NCBI RefSeq assembly: GCF_001625215.2
Contig: NC_030383.2
Location: 53,626,380-53,690,379 of the forward strand
Length of the DNA stretch: 64,000 nucleotides
Direction: 5' to 3'
From: Daucus carota subsp. sativus
Taxonomy: Eukaryota > Streptophyta > Magnoliopsida > Apiales > Apiaceae
Shown here: positions 33,874 to 46,098 of the stretch, piece after piece
How positions within the stretch are numbered: position 1 is the stretch's first letter
Layout: every line of letters begins with the position of its first letter
Program-made: the position numbers and the translations under genes
Notes under the pieces: generated by a model
Told to the model about the DNA's origin: nothing
Database searches by the model: none
Seen by the model: the letters and a program-made list of their open reading frames with translations, nothing else

Positions 33874-36800
33874 ATGGGTTATTGTAAAAGTTTATCTTCT
33901 TTAGCTTTACTTGTGATCAGTTTAAGTCTTATTCTGATATTAATAAACAACATTAATGGAGCTGAAGCTTCGAGGCTGATGAAGAAGGTGAAGTTGGATG
34001 ATCAGTCAAGGAGGCAGCTTCTCAAAGACGGAATTGGCCTTACTCCTCAGATGGGGTGATAAATTCTTTCCCTCAGAGTATTTATGTGCATATGTACCCA
34101 ATTATAGTAATTTTCGTGCTAAAGGTGGTCGTTTTTCCTGCCAAAAAACCAGATGGAATAGCTGGAACCATTATCATTGTGATATCGACGAAGGAATGAT
34201 TAGAAACACAGGTATATTTAATACTCATATTTTCAGTACCAGCTTAAAGATAAGTTTTGTGATCCAATTATATTAATTAATGTTATGACAGCGGATGCAA
34301 TGGCATCCACCGGGCTTGCTGCACTTGGTTACGAGTATATAAATCTGGGTGAGTAAGTTACATAGACAATATGATAATGATCTTATTGAGAATATAGTAA
34401 TTCAACATTTTAATTCATTGCAGATGATTGCTGGGCTGAGCTTGATAGAGATTCTCAGGTTAGTTCTTCCAATCTATTTAGTGTACTTGCACCGGAGCAG
34501 AGTACTCTTCTTTGTTTGAGCGTAGTTAGTGAAGCTAAAATCTTGATGACAGGGTAATATGGTGCCTCACAAAACAAGATTTCCTTCCGGAATCAAAGCA
34601 CTTGCAGATTATGTTCACAGCAAAGGCTTGAAGCTCGGAATTTACTCTGATGCTGGGTAATTTTATGATCCATCGGATTTTTACAATTAACTGAAGATGT
34701 AGCAATAACAGTAGAGAGGTTGTTTATTCATTATTAGATCTTATAAATTTCTGTATTATCCAGAACTCAAACATGTAGCAACACTATGCCTGGGTCATTA
34801 GGCTTCGAAGAACAAGACGCAAAGACCTTTGCTTCATGGGTATGCAAACACAATTTATATGCATAAAGTGATTAACTATAAGATTATCTTTGATTCTAAG
34901 TCGGATTATATGTATACATATCATATACAGGGAATTGATTATCTCAAGTATGATAACTGCAATAACAATAACATAGACGTTAAACAGAGGTAACCAACTC
35001 TTTTTTGTGTTAATATATTATATGCACATCTTCAACATATATAAGGGAAATCTCAGATTTTGGATTACTTTTGGATGGAAACTAACAGGTACCCCATAAT
35101 GTCGAAAGCCTTGCTAAATTCGGGAAGATCCATCTTTTATTCACTGTGTGAATGGTGAGTTACATATCTTCAGTGATTAGATAGTTGCTCTTTGTATAGT
35201 TTTTTCGTTTCACATAAAATGTTTTATGCTGTTAAGGGGCCAAGAGGACCCTGCAACATGGGCACCAGCCCTCGGAAACAGTTGGAGAACTACAGGAGAT
35301 ATATCTGATAACTGGGATAGGTAACTGGATCTCCCTATATACAACAAACTTTGTTTTGTTTTTATGGAGTTAGATAAGTTGATATCTTGTTCATGGTTCA
35401 ATTATGTAGCATGACTTCAAGAGCAGATCAAAATGACAGATGGGCGTCGTATGCTGGTCCGGGTGGATGGAATGGTAAGAGGGACTATTACAAGTTTACT
35501 TTCAACATCATATGTTTTTTTTGGGTAACGGTCCCTCGCAATCAATTGTCAGGGATCCGTTAAACAACATATTGATTCCTGACCGTTGGATGAATATCAG
35601 CGGTCAGGAGTATAATAAAATCTTAATACGTTAACGTTTTTTAACCGCTAGATGAGGGAAATGACCCGTCCAGCGTTTTTTAAGCGGCAGATAAGTCCTC
35701 GTCTATCAATTAAAAAGCGCTAGACGTATTAAAAAAAATGTTATAATCCTAACCGTTGAATATTCATTCAACGATAAGAAATCAGTGTGTTGTTTACAAT
35801 CGACTGCCGGAGACCGCTAACCTTTTTTGATATTGTACTCCTTCCATTCCTTACTATTAGTCGTTTTAAGCTATTTTGTTGAAACCAAGGAGTGACTTTT
35901 AATACTCTACAAAGCATGCATTAAGCATGAAACATGATCTTGTTTTTACTTGTATTCCCTTAAAACTTAAAATGCCGGAAACAAAGAGTCCATTTCATGA
36001 GGGCATTTGATGGAAAAGATGACATTTAATATGGATTGAAAATGTAAAGCGTCAAATATAAAGGAACAATAACAAACAGTATTAAACGACTAATATATAA
36101 GAATGGATGGAGTAATAACTATTTTAGTGATCAACTCTTAATATAGAAGGAAGCAACTGCAAGTCAGATACATAACACTTGAACTAGTTATTGTAGAAAT
36201 CGGAAGGGGATGCTCTGCTTGTGTATGTATATAGTAACCGAAGATTGCGTTACATATATTGTATAAGCAATGTGAGCATGAAGATGGTGAAACTGAACAT
36301 CAATGTTAAGAGAAGAACAAACTATGACTCTTGTATATTGATATGGAGTATTCAGCTTGCAGAGTTACATAAGAAGATAGCATACTTATACAGAAAAGAC
36401 AAGTAGTAAAAGTCTACACTAATAAATGGAAGAACGGCTAGAACGGCTATTAACTGTAAAGCCACAAAGTCATGGCTGCTATGATCTAGGTGTTGACAAT
36501 CTTGTGCTAATATGAACTGCTGACTTTAACACCCCCCCTCAAACTGAAGATGGTTGAAGAACCAACTTGAGTTTGTAAACAAAATCACTGAAAGTGGTAG
36601 GATGATAAGCTTTTACAGTTGAGACACAATGTAGATGAATCGTGTCTCTTGAAAACTTCTTGACAATCAATCTTCCGTTTTCACGGTTTGTCCCAAGAAC
36701 ATGTCATGTCTGAACAACCCGAAGTGACAGTGAATGCGGTGGAAGAATCAATTTTAGATAAAACCTGTTTGAGCAAAGATTCAAGCTCATTAGTTGATGT

Positions 36801-39800
36801 AGTTGGCGGTGTAGAATCTGAGGTTACATCAACGGAAGGATGGGAGAGCTTGTTTGACCCAGAAGATGGCTTTTTACAAAATTGTGCTGAGTGACCCTTT
36901 TGATGACAATTTTGGCAGGTATGATTGCGAAGTGTTACACACTCCTTGATAAAATGTCCATTTTGTCGACAAAATTTACAAAATGGTTTATCAAATGTGG
37001 AGGTGGATGATGAAGGTATTGCTAGGACCATGTCTTCCACAAGACTACCTTTACCGATGTCAAGTCGAGTTTCTTCCGAAATGAGTTCAGCAACAGCACT
37101 CTCAAAAGAAGGCAGCGGAATACGATGAAGCAAAGCAGCTCTAACAGGTTCAAAATCCTGTGTCAAAGCCATTAGAAACTGGATGAGCCGTTGTTGGTCA
37201 CGGTATGTATGATAGAGTGTTCCATCTTCTGTGTGTAACCACTTTGGTTCAGACAATGTCAACTGATCCCAAAGTGATTGTAACTGTGACAGAAACTCAG
37301 CAACTGGTTGACCGGACTCTTGTTTCCGTTTACTGAGAGAACAAATAATCTGATATTGATGGGCAAGATCAGATGTAGTGTAACGAGATTCCAACAAATC
37401 CCAAATTTCTTTTGCGGTGTCAAAGTTTCCAAACTGTAAATTAATTTTAGAAACAACAGAGTTTCTAAAATATGTAATAGTTTGATGATTTTTGACATCC
37501 CATTCCTCAATACGATCTTTCAAATGTGAATCAGATTCATCTTTCTCTTTCGTAGGAATCGTGAAATCCCCATTAACGTACCTCCAAAGACGTTTTCCCT
37601 TGAGAAAGCTACGCATAGCTTGAGACCAAGATAAATAATTCGAGCCGATTAAGATTGTTTGAATCGGGGAACTATTTTCTCTTTCCATTTTCACTAGTGA
37701 AGGGGCTTGAGTGAAAAACTTGCAACTTTAGGAATTTTATTGCAAAGATATAGAAGTATAGGGGTTTAGAAATAAGCCAAGAAAACAACAAGGTTCAACT
37801 TAGAATATTTGAAAAGGATCAGGTACTAATGTGAATGTTTGGCTAGAAAAGAAAACTTGCGTGTTCATTTAAGTGGGTTGAATTTGTGAGGCCCAAATAA
37901 CCAAATAAAGTAAACACAGTATACTGCAGTGCCAGCCCAGAACAAACACTACAAGTCTTGTAGGCAACGTTTATATAGAAAAGCCGAGTGAACTAAGGCG
38001 GCTGTCTAGATAAACACAATGAGTGCTGAGACGGAAACAATGGTGGATAGTGATGATACTTACAGGGATGAGATTCGCCGGACGGAAAAGGATGGCTGGG
38101 CGGAGGAGATGAGTGAGTCGACTCGGTGGGCTGACTCGGTGAGTTTAAAACGAGTTGGGTAACTCGGTTGGTGGATTCAAAACAGGAAGGTGAAATCAGA
38201 ATTTTGATTTTGGCCTGGGTTGTTTGAAAAACGTATGCTTAGTTGCTGTTTTGTGGATGGTAATATGAACCCAGCAGGTGTTTGTATATTTGTCTCAAAG
38301 AGACGATGAAGAGAAAGCTCGCAAGCTTGATATTGGTGACAGCGGAACGAGAAGATCAGGAAGCCTATAGCTCTGATACCATGTAGAAATCGGAAGGGGA
38401 TGCTCTGCTTGTGTATGTATATAGTAACCGAAGATTGCGTTACATATATTGTATAAGCAATGTGAGCATGAAGATGGTGAAACTGAACATCAATGTTAAG
38501 AGAAGAACAAACTATGACTCTTGTATATTGATATGGAGTATTCAGCTTGCAGAGTTACATAAGAAGATAGCATACTTATACAGAAAAGACAAGTAGTAAA
38601 AGTCTACACTAATAAATGGAAGAACGGCTAGAACGGCTATTAACTGTAAAGCCACAAAGTCATGGCTGCTATGATCTAGGTGTTGACAATCTTGTGCTAA
38701 TATGAACTGCTGACTTTAACAGTTATAAACAATATTAAATGTAGTAATCTGGTGATATAGATCCTGACATGTTGGAAGTTGGAAACGGAGGAATGACGGC
38801 TGCAGAATATCGATCTCATTTCAGCATTTGGGCATTAGCCAAGGTACCTATCGAACTTAGAGAGATTATTGTACATAAGATCATAGATATATAACATGGG
38901 CACATTTTTTGTTCATATATATAATGCATTTATACATTCATATATAGATTTGTGTCAAGTGGAAAACACATTTTTTGTGAAAACATTGAACATAATTAAA
39001 AAGTGCATAAAATTGCAGCTCTGCGTTTCCTAAGTTATATTGTAATGTTCTCTAATTTGCTGAATGATTGTTCTCACAAAGAAAGTCGCTTTGTTATAAT
39101 AATAATTAACTCCCCTTACATCTAATTGTTGAATTGATTAACTAATACATATTCATGAATGCATATGCACTAAGTAAAAATTGAAGAATAATACTACATA
39201 AGTTAATTTTAATTGGATGATTTATGTATATACAGGGTCCCATCATTATTAATGAGAGCTATCACTACTACACATTTGTACTTACATAGCGGTTATTTTT
39301 AAACTTACATAGCGGTTCTAGGCACTATGCAAGATAGCGCTATGCAAGTACAATAAGCTTGCATAGCTTTACGACATTATAAGTTTTGACTTGTTTAATT
39401 GGTCAATATGATAATATATAGGCTCCTCTATTGATCGGATGTGATCTTACCGCAATGGATAATAAGACATTGGAAATACTTAGCAATAAAGAGGTTATTA
39501 ATGTCAACCAAGGTAATTGTAAAATTATATATTATTTTCAATAATTTTTGGCTCACTATCAATTGATAATAAGGTGAAATATTTGTAAAGTGCAGATAAA
39601 CTCGGAACTCAAGGGAAAAAAGTTAAGACCGACGGAGATTCAGAGGTATTGTGTTCTTCATATATAATTATAAATATTGCAGAAATCATCAATGTACTTT
39701 GATGTAAATTGGTTATGTGATATGATAGTCTTCTATATACAATCCATCCGTTTAGGAAGCAACCTTACCAAATCAAATATACCAAATATAATAATAATAA

Positions 39801-41091
39801 TATTCTTAGAACCAAACCGAATCTAATTTATATTATAAAACTAGTTCTGTTCGATTCCATTCGATACACATGCAATGCAAGATGCAAGTGCTTGTGCATG
39901 TGCATGTGCATAGAGTTTGAATTCTATGTATACCATTATTTTATTAGAGAGTATATATTCATCAATATTTTTTAAATATTAAAAACACATATAATGTCCT
40001 TAATTACTATATCTAAGTTGTTCAAATCACTCTGATTTTTTATATACATTTCAATATCATTAATTTTATAAAATCGATGCAGGTTTGGGCTGGCCCGCTC
40101 GATGGTACTAAAATAGCGACCGTATTATGGAATCGAGGATCGTCAACAACTAATATAACGGCTTATTGGTCGGATATAGGTCTTAACCCATCAACAGTTG
40201 TGGATGCACGCGAGTTATGGACGGTAATATAATAAACTTATCTGCATATTTTTATTATTTCAACATTTAGGATAAAATAAAAATAAAAATTTATCTAAAA
40301 TAACTTATATATAATGTACTAAAAATTAATAGATATAGGTAAGAAACTTAAAAAAATACACTATTTGTTAATCTTTAAGGATAAACATTTCAACAAATTT
40401 CTTGGCAATATGTTGAAGTATATAAAAAAAAAATTATAACACAAGAGAGGTATTTTTGTGAATATAGCCGGTTGTTTTTATATAGATTTGTCTTAGAAGT
40501 TATATGGGGAAATTTGTAAACCCCGATTGAGGGGGTATTTGTTTTATCTTCTTTTTCAAGCTTTGTTAACGAACTTATATTTCAACTTCCGACTTATAAG
40601 TCCGAATATGAAAAAATTCGAAATCCTTGATTTATTATTTTTGAAATTTGATTTTACGAAAATATATAGGACAACTTCTAATTTTTTATATTGTTATTAA
40701 CGATTTTTATACTAGATAAACTGGAAACACCATATCTTTTATTCAAACACATATATCAAAAGTTAATTCATATTTATAACTAACTTCTCAATTATAAATA
40801 ATAAATATTTTTATTAATTGACGTCAACGGTCCCTAAATCACGTCACCTTAATCTTTATTATTCTTAATTTTATAAACATGATCTTCAAGATAGAATAAA
40901 TAATTATGTTAGAATATATAATTATGTTTATGTATATATGTGCAGGTGAATATATTTCATTACGTTTGTATTAACTAAAAATTTGTTTGATTATGAAACT
41001 ACAGCACCAGACTCAAAGCTCAGTTAATGGTCAACTATCTGCAAGTGTGGATTCACATGATTGTAAGATGTTTGTACTTACTCCGCTATGA
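33874..41091 (+). CDS. Alpha-galactosidase, GH27, with retrotransposon in intron 10
   Basis: Fifteen exons (33874-34055, 34153-34211, 34292-34348, 34424-34458, 34553-34656, 34764-34839, 34931-34989, 35089-35154, 35237-35320, 35410-35474, 38761-38843, 39422-39512, 39596-39645, 40083-40223, 41005-41091) join in phase to 412 residues. A signal peptide (about 1-30) precedes GLTPQMGWNSWNH, the start of the GH27 barrel. YLKYDNC holds the nucleophile Asp and the TTGDISDNW region the acid/base Asp; [13 protein letters not shown] and [18 protein letters not shown] are also typical. The C-terminal beta domain ends MFVLTPL. The enzyme releases terminal alpha-galactose from raffinose-type sugars, galactomannan or galactolipid, in cell wall or vacuole. 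Every reading frame is intact. Intron 10 is 3.3 kb because of inserted elements; without the LTR element it would be about 0.75 kb. Confidence 0.95.
35525..35830. mobile_element. Inverted-repeat MITE in alpha-galactosidase intron 10
   Basis: The left arm (GGTAACGGTCCCTCGCAATC, then AACAACATATTGATTCCTGACCGTTGGATGAATATCAGC) is answered at the right by its complement with scattered changes. Arms of about 110 bp surround a short centre. Long-armed, non-coding; family not assigned. Confidence 0.7.
35836..36114. mobile_element. Stowaway-like MITE in alpha-galactosidase intron 10
   Basis: Starts TACTCCTTCCATTCCTTA and ends with the complement-like GAATGGATGGAGTA; TA at both edges is the expected Tc1/mariner duplication. 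The subterminal ATTAGTCGTTTTA is mirrored as TTAAACGACTAAT. 279 bp with the TA copies, no coding sequence. Confidence 0.75.
36192..36531 (-). repeat. LTR, 3' copy in element orientation
   Basis: 340 bp, TG...CA bounded. It repeats at 38382-38721 with an exact offset of 2190 and no mismatch found by eye. Confidence 0.92.
36681..37694 (-). CDS. Copia-type Gag protein with two zinc knuckles
   Basis: 337 residues, intact from ATG to stop. Residues about 1-210 form a copia Gag capsid domain: [19 protein letters not shown] near the start, then WDLLESRY and QLQSLWDQL. Two CX2CX4HX4C knuckles follow: [14 protein letters not shown] and [14 protein letters not shown], near 239-274. The C-terminus contains SGCSDMT, which looks like a broken copy of the protease active-site phrase D-S-G-A-x-D-H-M-T. 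This suggests the rest of pol was deleted from just inside protease. Gag would form the cytosolic particle that packages element RNA. An intact gag without pol is the defining trait of TR-GAG elements known from coffee and other plants. Confidence 0.9.
   Translation of the reverse strand: MKMERENSSPIQTILIGSNYLSWSQAMRSFLKGKRLWRYVNGDFTIPTKEKDESDSHLKDRIEEWDVKNHQTITYFRNSVVSKINLQFGNFDTAKEIWDLLESRYTTSDLAHQYQIICSLSKRKQESGQPVAEFLSQLQSLWDQLTLSEPKWLHTEDGTLYHTYRDQQRLIQFLMALTQDFEPVRAALLHRIPLPSFESAVAELISEETRLDIGKGSLVEDMVLAIPSSSTSTFDKPFCKFCRQNGHFIKECVTLRNHTCQNCHQKGHSAQFCKKPSSGSNKLSHPSVDVTSDSTPPTTSTNELESLLKQVLSKIDSSTAFTVTSGCSDMTCSWDKP
38382..38721 (-). repeat. LTR, 5' copy in element orientation
   Basis: 340 bp, same sequence as 36192-36531. 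The primer binding site for Met-tRNA lies directly inside it at 38370-38381. Confidence 0.92.
39271..39365. mobile_element. CACTA-like end fragment in intron 11
   Basis: CACTACTACACATTTGTACTT followed by two copies of TTACATAGCGGTT and their complements. It looks like a small remnant of a CACTA-type terminus with subterminal repeats. Confidence 0.35.
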
Positions 41092-41985
41092 TCCATTAGA
41101 TCAAATTATTTAAAGGACATGGTGATGTATTATGTGATAGTGATGTACCATGTGCGAGATTATCATGTGAAAATTATTTACAAATCAAATAAAGAGAGTT
41201 TGTTATACTGTATAATTTAAGCCAATCATTGCAAGTTACCTTTTTCACAATTCAACGATCTACTGTCCAACAATTCTAGGCATTTACGACAGAAAAGGCG
41301 GAGCGCAAAACTTACGATGGAAAATCAGTATCCGTCATATGTTCTCGTCAGTACTTACGACATATCCAACTTCCGTCGTATGATTCGCTAAAATTCAGGT
41401 GCAAACAAATAAAATATAATAAAAAATTTCCCGCGGAAAAAACTGTCGTAAGTTATGTTCTCGTCATAAATTAACCGTCGTAAGTTAACATATTTAACTA
41501 ATTAAAAACAAAAAATAAATGAAAATAAAATGGTTCTCATTCAGTTGTAACTACACCTTTAGTGTTGGTTTTTCCACAATACTCAACTTCTCTCGTTCAT
41601 CTTCCCATTCTACCTACCTTTTCACTCTCTCACTTTATTTCGATCTCTCTCCCTCATTTTCTCTCTCTATCTCCCCACCAATTTTATCACTTATTTTCTC
41701 TTTTTAACTAAACCGACTTACGTTTACTCATTTTAACTTCCACTTTATATTTTTATTAGTAATTTAAATAAAAAATATTAAATAAATAAAAATAAAATAA
41801 AAATTATATTAAAATAAAAAAATATTAAATAAAAATATTGCATAATATTAAAAATTATATTAAATAAATGCATCACATAAATATTAAAATAAAACATATT
41901 ACATAAAAATAAAATACATCACCTAAACATTAAAATAAAATTCATTACATAGGAAATAAAACCCCAAAAAAAGCACAGATAATTA
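41092..41985. other. 3' flank with CACTA-like subterminal relic
   Basis: 41275-41495 repeats TTACGACGG/CGTCGTAAG-type words about eight times, as in the element at 3143-5397, but no CACTA end is seen. The remainder is AT-rich. A 62-codon frame at 41519-41707 is Ser/Thr/Phe-rich low complexity and is not called. Confidence 0.45.
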
Positions 41986-41992
41986 GAACACA

Positions 41993-44160
41993 TCAACTAA
42001 TCACCATATATCCCGGACATCGTGAACTACGTCTTGTGTGCCCCTCTTGTCCGCATGGCCCACAAACTATCATTTTTCGAGGATCATTGTCAGTTTCTCT
42101 ACGAATACGTGAGCTTTGACCCTTCTGTCCTCGTTTATTTTTTTCCCTCTTTGTGGCTTCATCAGCAATCAAAATCTCATACATCTCCCCATTGTTTGCT
42201 AGCGGAAATGTACAATATGCTTGACTAGGGATCAGTTAAATTCATATTTCCACGTACATTTCAGAAATTGTTGATATATAATGGTATGATTCAATATAGT
42301 GCTTCAAGTCAAACAACCTGACATAATATGTGAACATAGAAAATGATATTAGCTACTCCATTTTCCGCAAGTGCAAAAACCTCTATACAGTTACACATTG
42401 TGTTTGTTGCCGCCTTTTTAAGATCCATTCTTGGTTCTATATTGTGTAGTAATGATTTCGAAGACACCCCTTTGTTCATTGTAGGGAATAACCCTATGTG
42501 CAGATGCTTTTTGGTGAACGGTTTCAAATAACTCTCTTGATTTTTTACAAAAACTTTGACTGTTTTGAAGGTCATCTAGAGTTTGAGTCCTTCTCTTAGC
42601 AATTAACTTCACAAATCGATAATATATGTACTCCACCATTGCCGTGACCGGTAGAAATCGAGCGGAACATAAAAGTACATTGAAACTTTCAATCATTTTT
42701 GTTGTTGCTTGACCATAGCTATAACCTTCATCACGAGAAGTCCACATTTCTAGTGGAATACTTCGCAATCATCTTTCTACATCAAGATTAAGCTCTCTAA
42801 TATGCGTCATGGCTATCTCAAATTTTCGTCATTGAGATGTATTACCAGCCACCCAACACAACATCTTCAAATGCGAAGCTGGAACAGAAGAACTAAAATT
42901 GCTACGTACATGCAACAGACAAAATCGATGTATGCCCCATTCACCAGCAAATCCATTTTCGACCCTTTTCATGGCTTTGATGATTCCAGGATGTCTGTCA
43001 GAAATAATACATACACCCATTTTATTTTGACATACATATATTCGAAGGTGTTATAGAAACCAAGACCAATTGATAGTTGATTCTTCATGAACTAAGTCAC
43101 ATGCGATACCGTTGATTATTTGAATCTGATCCCATTGCAATTAATAGCTTCCCATTGTATTTTCATTTTAAAAAGGTACCGTCAATGCTAATAACATGTC
43201 GGGCATGTTGTCATCCGTCAATCATTGGCTTAAATGCCCACCAGACACGTTGACACATAGATGTTGGGTTTCATAACATTAATTAGCTTCAGCATGAATA
43301 GAGCAATTGTGCCTGGATTAAAATGCATTATAGCACTAAGAAATGTCAGAAGTTTATTATAAGAAGTCATCCAATCACCATAAACATCTGAGATTGCCTT
43401 TTGTTTTTCGATCTATGCCTTTTTATATGTAACATTGTAGTTGTACATGGATGTGATTTGACTCATGATGTTGCATTCAGATATGGACTCTCTGTAACCT
43501 AATTATGCAAACATAATAAATAAACTTAATAGTTTTATGAAATAAACACTACTATAAGTATAAGAAAGTTATTCATGTTGTTTAATTACGTCAGCAATCA
43601 TCCTTGATGTAAGTTGATGTAAGTTGCTTGTGATATCGTTGAAGAGTTAAGCAGTTATGTTCAGCGGGTATTTTAGTGATTACAAAGAGTCCAGATCGCT
43701 TTGATTTCATAACTCGGACTCTCCATGAAAAATCTTCCACATCACATTTTGCCTCATATCGTGATGTATCACTTTTGGCAACATGATAATTTATAGAATT
43801 TTTTATATAATTTGCTTTTATAGCACTAATTGCAGTTTTCTTATCTGCAAAATTTTGACCATCAAATAAATCATCATTGAGGGGATTAATGATTGAACAA
43901 ATACCTGATGAGACATTAATTTCTTTAGTTGTAAACCAGGGAGCAGCTGGAATATGCTCTTGCTCGTCATCTCAATCCTCTTGCTCGTCATCTCAATCCT
44001 CTTGCTCGTCATCTAAATCATCTTGCTCGTCATTGTCTATTTCATCGGCCACATCTCCCATTTGTTTCTGACTCATGATAATAGTCTTGATCATCATCAG
44101 CCGCACTTAGATCATATATTGCAGTTGATCTTGCGATTTCTTTGAGTAGGAAAGTATTCA
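41993..44160 (-). pseudogene. Mutator-like (MuDR) transposase, decayed
   Basis: Minus-strand pieces in the right order form a broken MULE transposase. 43960-43600 has the N-terminal MuDR region (FDGQNFADKKTAISAIKANY, then RYEAKC and W-R-V-R). 43265-43165 reads RVWWAFKPMIDG and, after a frame break, HVISIDGTF, which holds a DDE Asp. 43020-42829 has ISDRHPGI and HRFCLLHVRSNF. 42768-42418 has the later part (MWTSRDEGYSYG, MIESFN). 42184-41993 has a C-x-x-C-G-x-x-GH knuckle tail. Several frameshifts and stops separate the pieces, so it cannot encode an active enzyme. An acidic Asp/Glu/Gln repeat precedes it at 43955-44035. Confidence 0.8.
43955..44035. repeat. 24-bp coding minisatellite (CTTGCTCGTCATCTCAATCCT)
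   Basis: Three to four copies of CTTGCTCGTCATCTNAATC with period 24. In the transposase frame on the minus strand it encodes an acidic D-D-E-Q-E-D repeat. Confidence 0.85.
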
Positions 44161-44671
44161 TGATAACAGAAATTTAAAAATGTAGATGATGAGTTTGTAT
44201 GATTCTAAACTCCTGTGGATGTTATTTATAAAATATTTTCATGCAAGCAATTATAATTTGAAGGGACAACACAATGAAAAAATTTTAAGTGACAACACAC
44301 TGAAAAACTAATAATTTTTTTTTAAAAAAAAGATTGAAATTGACTACCCACTCTAAAGCTACTCACTCAAAAGTTGAAGGGACAACACACTAAAAAAATT
44401 TAATTATAAATTTTAAAACTTTTAATTATAAATTCAAAAAGAAATTATTAATATTGTTTTTATTATCATTAGATTTAAAACTATTTAAAAATTAGTGACA
44501 TGTCCATAAGGAAATTTAAATTAATTTAGTGATTTTAAAATATAAAATATAAAACTTGAAATAATAATATAATTATAATAAATATATTTTAAAAATAAAA
44601 ATAATATTGTTGTGAAATATAAAAATTATACATTACTATTTGTTTTGAATAAAAATATAGGAGATAGGTTG
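44161..44671. other. AT-rich spacer next to the MULE relic
   Basis: Contains AAGTTGAAGGGACAACACACTGAAAAA-type phrases three times near 44258-44395, possibly part of the MULE terminus. No gene. Confidence 0.4.
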
Positions 44672-44679
44672 GGTGGAGG

Positions 44680-45584
44680 TAGGCATGTCAACGGGTCGGG
44701 TTTGGATCGGATCAGCCTAAATCCATATCCATATCCATTTATTTTATCAGATTCGGATCCGGATCGGATTGGGATCGGATTTTTTAAAGACCAATCCATA
44801 TCCAGATCCATTAGGAACACGGATCACGGATCGGATATCCGAATTCATTTAACTTTTTTTGATTTTTTTAGATTTAAAAATATTAAAAAAAATTCATGTG
44901 GTTCTTCAAGTTCCGGAAGGACAAGATTAAACGAGATTTCATGATGTAAGTAGCATGATATATTTTTCTTCTATAAAAAAAAACCACAAATTAAGTTAGA
45001 AAAAAATACACAAAATAGTATAATTTCAAGGATACTAGTTGCTCTAACTTTAAAGCTCATACACACTCCTTTTGTTTGTTAATATAAGATGTTCGAATTT
45101 TTGGCACACATTTTTAAGTGATTTGACCGGTTAGTTAACTGTATTTTTAATATTTTTTTATCTTGAATAAAAATATGTAATCAAAATTTTAATTTACAAA
45201 AAAATCAATTAAAAAATATTTTATACTATCCGATCAAGCCACCTAAAGATACGTGCCCAAGTCAAAAGTGTCGTATAAAAAAACAGAGGGAGTCCTAATT
45301 AATTAAATGATTAATCAAACATATTTACAATCCAGGACTCACATAAATGCTATCCAGTCACTACTACAATTTAAAAAAATTATAATATATATATATATAT
45401 ATTCCACCGGATCGGGTTATTAACGGATCAGATCACCTTAAATCCATATCCGCTCCATTTATTATCGGATTTTTATTATCGGATCAGATTTCGGATCGAA
45501 TTTGTTTTTGACGAATCCATATCCACTAAAAAGACCCCGGATCGGCTCGGATCGGGCCGGAGCTCCGGTCCATTGACAAGCCTA
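44680..45584. mobile_element. hAT-type non-autonomous element with 8-bp target duplication
   Basis: Begins TAGGCATGTCAACGGG and ends with the complement of TAGGCTTGTCAATGG. GGTGGAGG flanks both sides (44672-44679 and 45585-45592). The outer 150-200 bp on each side are built of GGATCGGAT/ATCCATATCC words. A second MITE-like segment (about 45066-45295, ACTCCTTTTGTTTGTTAATATA ... AGAGGGAGT) is nested inside. No transposase. Confidence 0.8.
45066..45295. mobile_element. Stowaway-like MITE nested in hAT-type element
   Basis: Left ACTCCTTTTGTTTGTTAATA and right TATAAAAAAACAGAGGGAGT are imperfect complements, in the style of CTCCNTC elements. TA edges are not clean. Confidence 0.5.
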
Positions 45585-45592
45585 GGTGGAGG

Positions 45593-46098
45593 GGAGAGAG
45601 AATGAAATAAGGTGAGAGAGTGAAAAAGATGGATAGAATGAAAAGATGAACGAGAAGTTGGGTGTTGTGAGAAAGTCGGTGTTAAAATTGGGCAGCGGAT
45701 CCTTGTGGAGGATGTTAAAAGAATTGAGAATGGCCGGAAAAACAGCGGTCACATCATAAAAGCTGATACTCTAAACCCTAATAAAAACCCTTCTCTTCTT
45801 CCTTACAACACCATCTAATCAGTAGAATTAAAACATGGAATTTTGTCATTGTGGTAGGCTTGCAGCGGATAGGTTGCCTGGATAAATCTAGTTACATCAA
45901 ACAGAGAACTTAACTTATAATTTCATCAGCTCACATTACATAACCATTCACATGCACGTAATGACATCAGACAAAAGCATTTCCAATACACACACAACAA
46001 TTTCACACACAATGCACACAATAATACTAAAGCAAGAGGTGCAAAAGTTGGGCTTCAAACACAAGCATTAAGTAAACCACTCCACATCCTCAAAAACA
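45593..46098. other. 3' flank of the HIPP-type gene
   Basis: No gene or element found. 45960-46040 is CA-rich and lies just past the stop codon of the minus-strand gene, probably its 3' untranslated region. Confidence 0.4.

Larger units (their letters stand above)
36192..38721 (-). mobile_element. TR-GAG-like LTR retrotransposon, gag only, recent insertion
   Basis: Two 340-bp LTRs (36192-36531 and 38382-38721) look identical by eye. GTTAT at 36187-36191 and 38722-38726 is a 5-bp target duplication. The element reads on the minus strand: after the upstream LTR (38382-38721) comes TGGTATCAGAGC (38370-38381), a primer site complementary to initiator Met-tRNA. A purine tract GAGGGGGG (36532-36539, complement) precedes the other LTR. 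The only long frame is a gag protein. Protease, integrase, reverse transcriptase and RNase H are absent, so it must be moved in trans by an autonomous copia relative. It sits antisense in intron 10 of the alpha-galactosidase gene. Confidence 0.92.

Noticed and set aside
36221-36406. 61-codon frame present twice (also 38411-38596)
   Set aside because: It lies in the LTRs, opposite to the element's own direction, and is repeated only because the LTRs match.
42310-44071. Plus-strand open frames of 60-85 codons
   Set aside because: They are antisense shadows of the decayed Mutator transposase, whose protein motifs read on the minus strand.
44612-44944. 110-codon frame rich in Asp, Arg, Ile and Pro
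   Set aside because: It is a translation of GGATCGGAT-type repeats in the hAT-type element, not a protein gene. The same holds for the frame at 26380-26712.
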